From Acidaminococcus timonensis (GTDB lineage: Bacteria > Bacillota > Negativicutes > Acidaminococcales > Acidaminococcaceae), in assembly GCF_900106585.1 (NCBI RefSeq), contig NZ_FNWH01000004.1, positions 1-64,000 of the forward strand: a stretch of 64,000 bases of DNA, in the 5' to 3' direction. The notes beneath the pieces are model-generated. The model was given only the letters and a program-made list of their open reading frames with translations, did not search any database and had not been told where the DNA came from. A program made the translations under genes and the position numbers. This document shows, one piece after another, positions 60,576-64,000 of this stretch (within the stretch, counting starts at the first letter, position 1; each line of letters opens with the position of its first letter).

Positions 60576-62320
60576 GATGCAGCCGCCTCCTTGTTCCGCC
60601 CCCGATGGACGATTTCGATGAATACGTCATCCATATTGGCATCGGGCATGCCCAGGTCCTGCCGGATCCGGGAGGGACTCCCCAGTACCAGGCATTTGCC
60701 CCGGTCCTGGATCATGATCCGGTCACAGTATTCCGCTTCTTCCATGAAGTGGGTGGTAATGATGATGGTCACGCCCTTCACTGCCAGGTCCGTGATCTGC
60801 CGCCAGAACAGCCGCCGGGCCAGCGGGTCGATACCGCTGGTGGGTTCGTCCAAAAACAGGATCTCCGGTTCCTGAAGCAGGGCGCAGGCCATGGACAGGC
60901 GCTGCTTGTAGCCCCCGGGCAGGTCCCCGGCGTTGTGTTTTTCCGTACCCAGCAGCTGGAATTCCTCCAACACATCGGAGATCCGCTGCTTCAGCTTCTG
61001 GGGCGGCAATCCGTAGATGCCCCCGTAGAACTGCAGGTTCTCCAGCACGCTGAGCTTGCTGTACAGGGAGAATTTCTGGGACACGTAGCCGATCTTGGCC
61101 CGGGCCTGGGTCCGGGCGGTGCGCAGGTTCTCCCCGGCCACGCTCAATACGCCGCTGGTGGCAGGCAAAAGGCCGCACAGCATCCGGAACGTGGTGGTCT
61201 TGCCGGCGCCGTTGGGCCCCAGCAGGCCGAACACTTCGCCCTTGTGCACCTGGAACGACGTATGGCTCACAGCCGTGAAATCCCCGAACTTCTTCACCAG
61301 GTCCTGCACGATGATGCTCACCGGGTTCTGCAGCGGGTCTTTCGGAGCCTTTGTCAAAGGCGCCAGGGGCAGTTGCTTCTCATTGGGGTCCGCCGCCTGG
61401 TGCAGCAGAATCATGAACCCGTCTTCCACCCGGGGCGGTACCGCTTTGGGCTGCAGGTTCCAGCGCTGCAGGGCCGGCAGCGGGTGCCCGGGATGGCTGG
61501 CGATGAATCGCACCGTCCCGCTCTGGGGCACGGCGTCGATGATTTCTTCCTTATCGTCCAGCAGCGCCCCCTGGAGCACCCGGTAGGGCAGCCCCGCCGG
61601 CGGGTCCACTTCGAAGCACTTGTCCGCCGCAATCTGGCTCAGCCCGTCCGGGGTGCCGTAGAACAGGATCTGCCCCTGGTTCAGCACATACACCTCGTCG
61701 CACATGGCCGCTTCGTTCATATACGCCGTGCACACGATGACGCTCAGGTTCTCCTCCTGCACCATCTGGTTGATGATGATCCACAGATCCTTCCGGGACA
61801 GAGGGTCAACGCCCACGGTGGGTTCGTCCAAGAGCAGCAGGTCCGGCGACCGCACCAGGGTGCAGGCCAGGCCCAGTTTCTGTTTCATGCCCCCGGACAG
61901 CTTGCCGGCCAGCCGGTCCGTGAAGGGAGCCAGCCCCGTCATGTCCAGCAGCTTGGCGAACCGGGTCTTGCGCACATCCGCCGGCACCCCGTGGAGGTCG
62001 GCGTACAGGTCCATATTTTCCTGGATGGTCAGATCTTCATACAGGCCGAATTTCTGGGGCATGTAGCTGATCCGGCTCTGGATTTCATTGGCATCCTTCA
62101 CCGAATCCAGCCCCAGCACCTGCAGGCTGCCCCCGGTGGGGTCCATGAGCCCGCAGATCAGCCGCATGGTGGTGGTCTTCCCCGCCCCGTCCGGCCCGAT
62201 CAGCGCCGTCATCTTGCCCTTTTTGGCCAGGAAGTCGATGCCTTTCAGGGCGTGGGCGGTTCCCTGCTTATCGTTGAACAGCTTGTCCAGCCCTTTAGCC
62301 TGGACCACCCATTCAGTCAT
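60572..62320 (-). CDS. duplicated ABC ATPase (YbhF-like)
   Basis: 582 residues with two full ATPase domains. Domain 1 (about 5-235) has GPDGAGKTTT, LSGGMKQKLGLA and LLLDEPTVGVDP. Domain 2 (about 335-575) has GPNGAGKTTT, a degenerate signature LPGGYKQRLSMA and FLDEPTSGIDP. It powers the ABC-2 permeases. It overlaps the HlyD stop by 8 bases. The architecture equals E. coli YbhF. Confidence 0.9.
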   Translation of the reverse strand: MTEWVVQAKGLDKLFNDKQGTAHALKGIDFLAKKGKMTALIGPDGAGKTTTMRLICGLMDPTGGSLQVLGLDSVKDANEIQSRISYMPQKFGLYEDLTIQENMDLYADLHGVPADVRKTRFAKLLDMTGLAPFTDRLAGKLSGGMKQKLGLACTLVRSPDLLLLDEPTVGVDPLSRKDLWIIINQMVQEENLSVIVCTAYMNEAAMCDEVYVLNQGQILFYGTPDGLSQIAADKCFEVDPPAGLPYRVLQGALLDDKEEIIDAVPQSGTVRFIASHPGHPLPALQRWNLQPKAVPPRVEDGFMILLHQAADPNEKQLPLAPLTKAPKDPLQNPVSIIVQDLVKKFGDFTAVSHTSFQVHKGEVFGLLGPNGAGKTTTFRMLCGLLPATSGVLSVAGENLRTARTQARAKIGYVSQKFSLYSKLSVLENLQFYGGIYGLPPQKLKQRISDVLEEFQLLGTEKHNAGDLPGGYKQRLSMACALLQEPEILFLDEPTSGIDPLARRLFWRQITDLAVKGVTIIITTHFMEEAEYCDRIMIQDRGKCLVLGSPSRIRQDLGMPDANMDDVFIEIVHRGRNKEAAAS

Positions 62321-63353
62321 GGCTCTGCTCCGTGTCGATCTTTACGGTGGCGGGCATGCCCATGCGCAGCACATTGTCCGGATCGGTCACGTACACACGG
62401 ACTTCATACAGCAGGGAAGTACGCAGTTCTGTGGTCTGAACCGTCTTGGGCGTGAATTCCGCCGTCGAGCTGATGTACCCGATCTGGCCGGTAATGGGGT
62501 CTTTCGGATGGCTGTCCGTGAACACCTGGGCCTTCATCCCTTCGTAGATCCGCCCCAGGTCCTTTTCGCTCACGTACACCCGCACCCATTTCTTGTCGTT
62601 CAGGGACAGCTTGAACACAGGCTTCTGGGGGGAGGCCATGTCGCCCACTTCCAGCAGCCGGGACCGGATGACCCCGTCGGCCGGTGCCTTCAGTTCCGAC
62701 TGGCTCAGCAGATAATCCACATGTTTCATGTCTTCCTGCAGGGCTTTCAGCTGGGCTTCACCGCTCTTCACATCTTCGTCCCGGGGGCCTGCCTGGGCTT
62801 TTTCGTATTCCTGCTGGGCCGCTTCTGCCTGGGCCGCCGTGACGTCCACCTTGGTCTGGGCCGCATCCCGGTCCTGCTTGCTCACGGACCGGCCGTTGGA
62901 GCTGCTGAATGCATTCTCCACCCGGGCCAGATCCTGCCGGGCCTGGTCTGCCTGGGCCGCCGCTTCATCGGCTTTCGCCCGGGCCGCTTCCAGGTCTTCC
63001 GCCCGGGTACCGTTGTGGAGCTTGTCCACCACGCTCTGCTGGGCGGCAATCTGGGCCTGGAGCTTGCTCTTCTTGATCTTCAGTTCGTCGGTGTCCAGCC
63101 GGGCCAGTACCTGGCCCTTGGTCACCTTATCCCCTTCCTCCACCAGTTCCTCCGCAATCCGGTCGCTCTGGCGGAAAGCCACAGCCACTTCCCGCACGTC
63201 CACATTACCATACAGCGTCAGCTGCCGGGCCGCCTTCTGGGCCTGGTATTTCTGGTAGCCGTAGCCCCCCAGGCCGCAGATCACCACAACGGCACCGATC
63301 AGGGCCGCCAGCTTCTTTTTGTCCTCCAGGAGGCTTTTCCACAAACTTCCCAT
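62313..63353 (-). CDS. HlyD/YbhG-family membrane fusion protein
   Basis: 346 residues: N-terminal membrane helix (about 13-33), lipoyl half-domains flanking a long Ala/Gln/Lys/Asp-rich coiled coil (about 80-210), then beta-barrel domain (GVIRSRLLEVGDMASPQKPV). It bridges the inner-membrane exporter to an outer-membrane factor, encoded 2 bases upstream. Exported substrates of YbhGFSR-like systems include cationic drugs; the natural substrate here is unknown. Confidence 0.88.
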   Translation of the reverse strand: MGSLWKSLLEDKKKLAALIGAVVVICGLGGYGYQKYQAQKAARQLTLYGNVDVREVAVAFRQSDRIAEELVEEGDKVTKGQVLARLDTDELKIKKSKLQAQIAAQQSVVDKLHNGTRAEDLEAARAKADEAAAQADQARQDLARVENAFSSSNGRSVSKQDRDAAQTKVDVTAAQAEAAQQEYEKAQAGPRDEDVKSGEAQLKALQEDMKHVDYLLSQSELKAPADGVIRSRLLEVGDMASPQKPVFKLSLNDKKWVRVYVSEKDLGRIYEGMKAQVFTDSHPKDPITGQIGYISSTAEFTPKTVQTTELRTSLLYEVRVYVTDPDNVLRMGMPATVKIDTEQSHD

Positions 63354-63354
63354 G

Positions 63355-64000
63355 TTATCTCTTCCCTTCTGCTGTCCGATTCAGTTCTTCCTGTTCCTGC
63401 TCACTGAGGGGCTGCCAGCCGCCCCCCAGGGCTTTATACAGATGGATCAGATCCGCCAGTTCCTGGCCCCGGCTGCGGTTCTCCTGCCGCTTCATCGTCA
63501 GCAGGGTCCGTTCGCTATCCAGTACAGGCTGATAATCACTGAGCCCGGCCTGATACCGGTTTTCCGCCAGGTCGAAGGCCTCCTGGGCGTTTTCCCGGCC
63601 CCGGATCAGGTTCTCCTTCCGATCTTTCTCCTGTACGATGCTGGCCATGGCGTCCTGGACCTCGCCAGCCGCCTTCAGCACCGTGTTCTCGTACTGTGCC
63701 TGCAGTTCCTTTGCCCGGGCATCCTGCAGCTTCACATTCTGTTTCAGTGTGCCACCGTGGAACAGGGGATACGTGACGCTGGGCGCCAGGGCAAAGGCAT
63801 GGGCCCCCGCACCAAACAGGTTGCCCCCGCCCAGGGTCAAAAGTCCCAGGAAACCGGCCAGATTGAACCGGGGTTTCAGTTCGGCCCGGGCTTCCTTCGT
63901 CCGGGCGATCTGGGCCTCCAGCTGCTGTTCTGCCGCCATGATGTCCGGCCGCTGCCGCAGCTGGTTGGCCGGGATGGCGTGGTACAGTTCCGCATCCACC
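63355..64000 (-). CDS. RND/HlyD-associated outer-membrane factor (TolC/NodT family), 5' end beyond window
   Basis: The C-terminal 215 or so residues are present; the frame is open to the right edge and the true start lies beyond it. The RQRPDIMAAEQQLEAQIA and RYQAGLSDYQPVLDSERTLL words are diagnostic of the NodT/OMF family. Together with the HlyD and ABC genes it completes a tripartite exporter across both membranes, confirming an outer membrane. Confidence 0.88.
   Translation of the reverse strand, partial: VDAELYHAIPANQLRQRPDIMAAEQQLEAQIARTKEARAELKPRFNLAGFLGLLTLGGGNLFGAGAHAFALAPSVTYPLFHGGTLKQNVKLQDARAKELQAQYENTVLKAAGEVQDAMASIVQEKDRKENLIRGRENAQEAFDLAENRYQAGLSDYQPVLDSERTLLTMKRQENRSRGQELADLIHLYKALGGGWQPLSEQEQEELNRTAEGKR

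Overview
The window looks like chromosome from a diderm Firmicute of the class Negativicutes, and Acidaminococcus or a close relative is my best guess (inference, no database search made). The housekeeping order priA / def-fmt-rsmB-rlmN-prpC-prkC-rsgA-rpe, the S-box (SAM) and T-box leaders and the PASTA kinase are Firmicute traits. TonB/ExbB/ExbD, an AsmA-like protein and an outer-membrane efflux factor show an outer membrane. Genes are GC-rich, nearly all lie on the minus strand, and many overlap by 4-17 bases.

Layout. 1-461: a minus-strand promoter and leader resembling the front of an rRNA operon running off the left edge, then an AT-rich gap. 462-2436: two secreted proteins (M48 protease; DUF4163/DUF3298-like). 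2504-6183: energy-coupled uptake cluster (substrate-binding lipoprotein, ABC ATPase, ExbB, ExbD, TonB) with no permease or receptor gene. 6419-16544: translation and cell-wall-signalling cluster (def, fmt, DUF116, rsmB, rlmN, PP2C phosphatase, PASTA kinase, rsgA, rpe, AsmA-like). 16810-20608: priA and metK, the latter behind a SAM-I riboswitch. 20609-25058: orphan citrate lyase ligase, DUF134-NifX fusion, threonine aldolase, LUD protein and reverse rubrerythrin. 25224-28650: tetrapyrrole genes (hemC, cobA-hemD fusion, precorrin-2 dehydrogenase) with bioY, divergent from a LysR gene. 29979-35835: lipid A/glycan-type glycosyltransferase with an unknown partner, a DUF5714 protein, PepD and a YfcC-type carrier.

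36083-45636: 3-dehydroquinate dehydratase, an AEC carrier, and a TRAP transporter operon led by an unusual shikimate/quinate dehydrogenase. These are split by nested mobile DNA: an intact IS21-family element (38149-40354, 5-bp target duplication) sits inside orfA of an IS3-family element (37868-41607). The TRAP operon is preceded by two promoters, GntR-like palindromes and an early intrinsic terminator. 45976-47358: LCP-family cell-wall ligase. 47537-54395: a complete trpEGDCFBA operon behind a tryptophan T-box leader followed by a second terminator hairpin. 54465-58115: small acetyltransferase, L,D-transpeptidase, two zinc-ribbon membrane proteins and an M20 peptidase. 58155-58348: long inverted repeat plus terminator-like hairpin. 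58350-64000: a YbhGFSR-like ABC-2 exporter with HlyD-type adaptor and an outer-membrane factor cut by the right edge.

I saw no tRNA gene, CRISPR array, prophage, resistance cassette or origin. Short CTAGTCA/CTAGAGAC-type repeats recur beside terminators and may be lineage-specific intergenic repeats.
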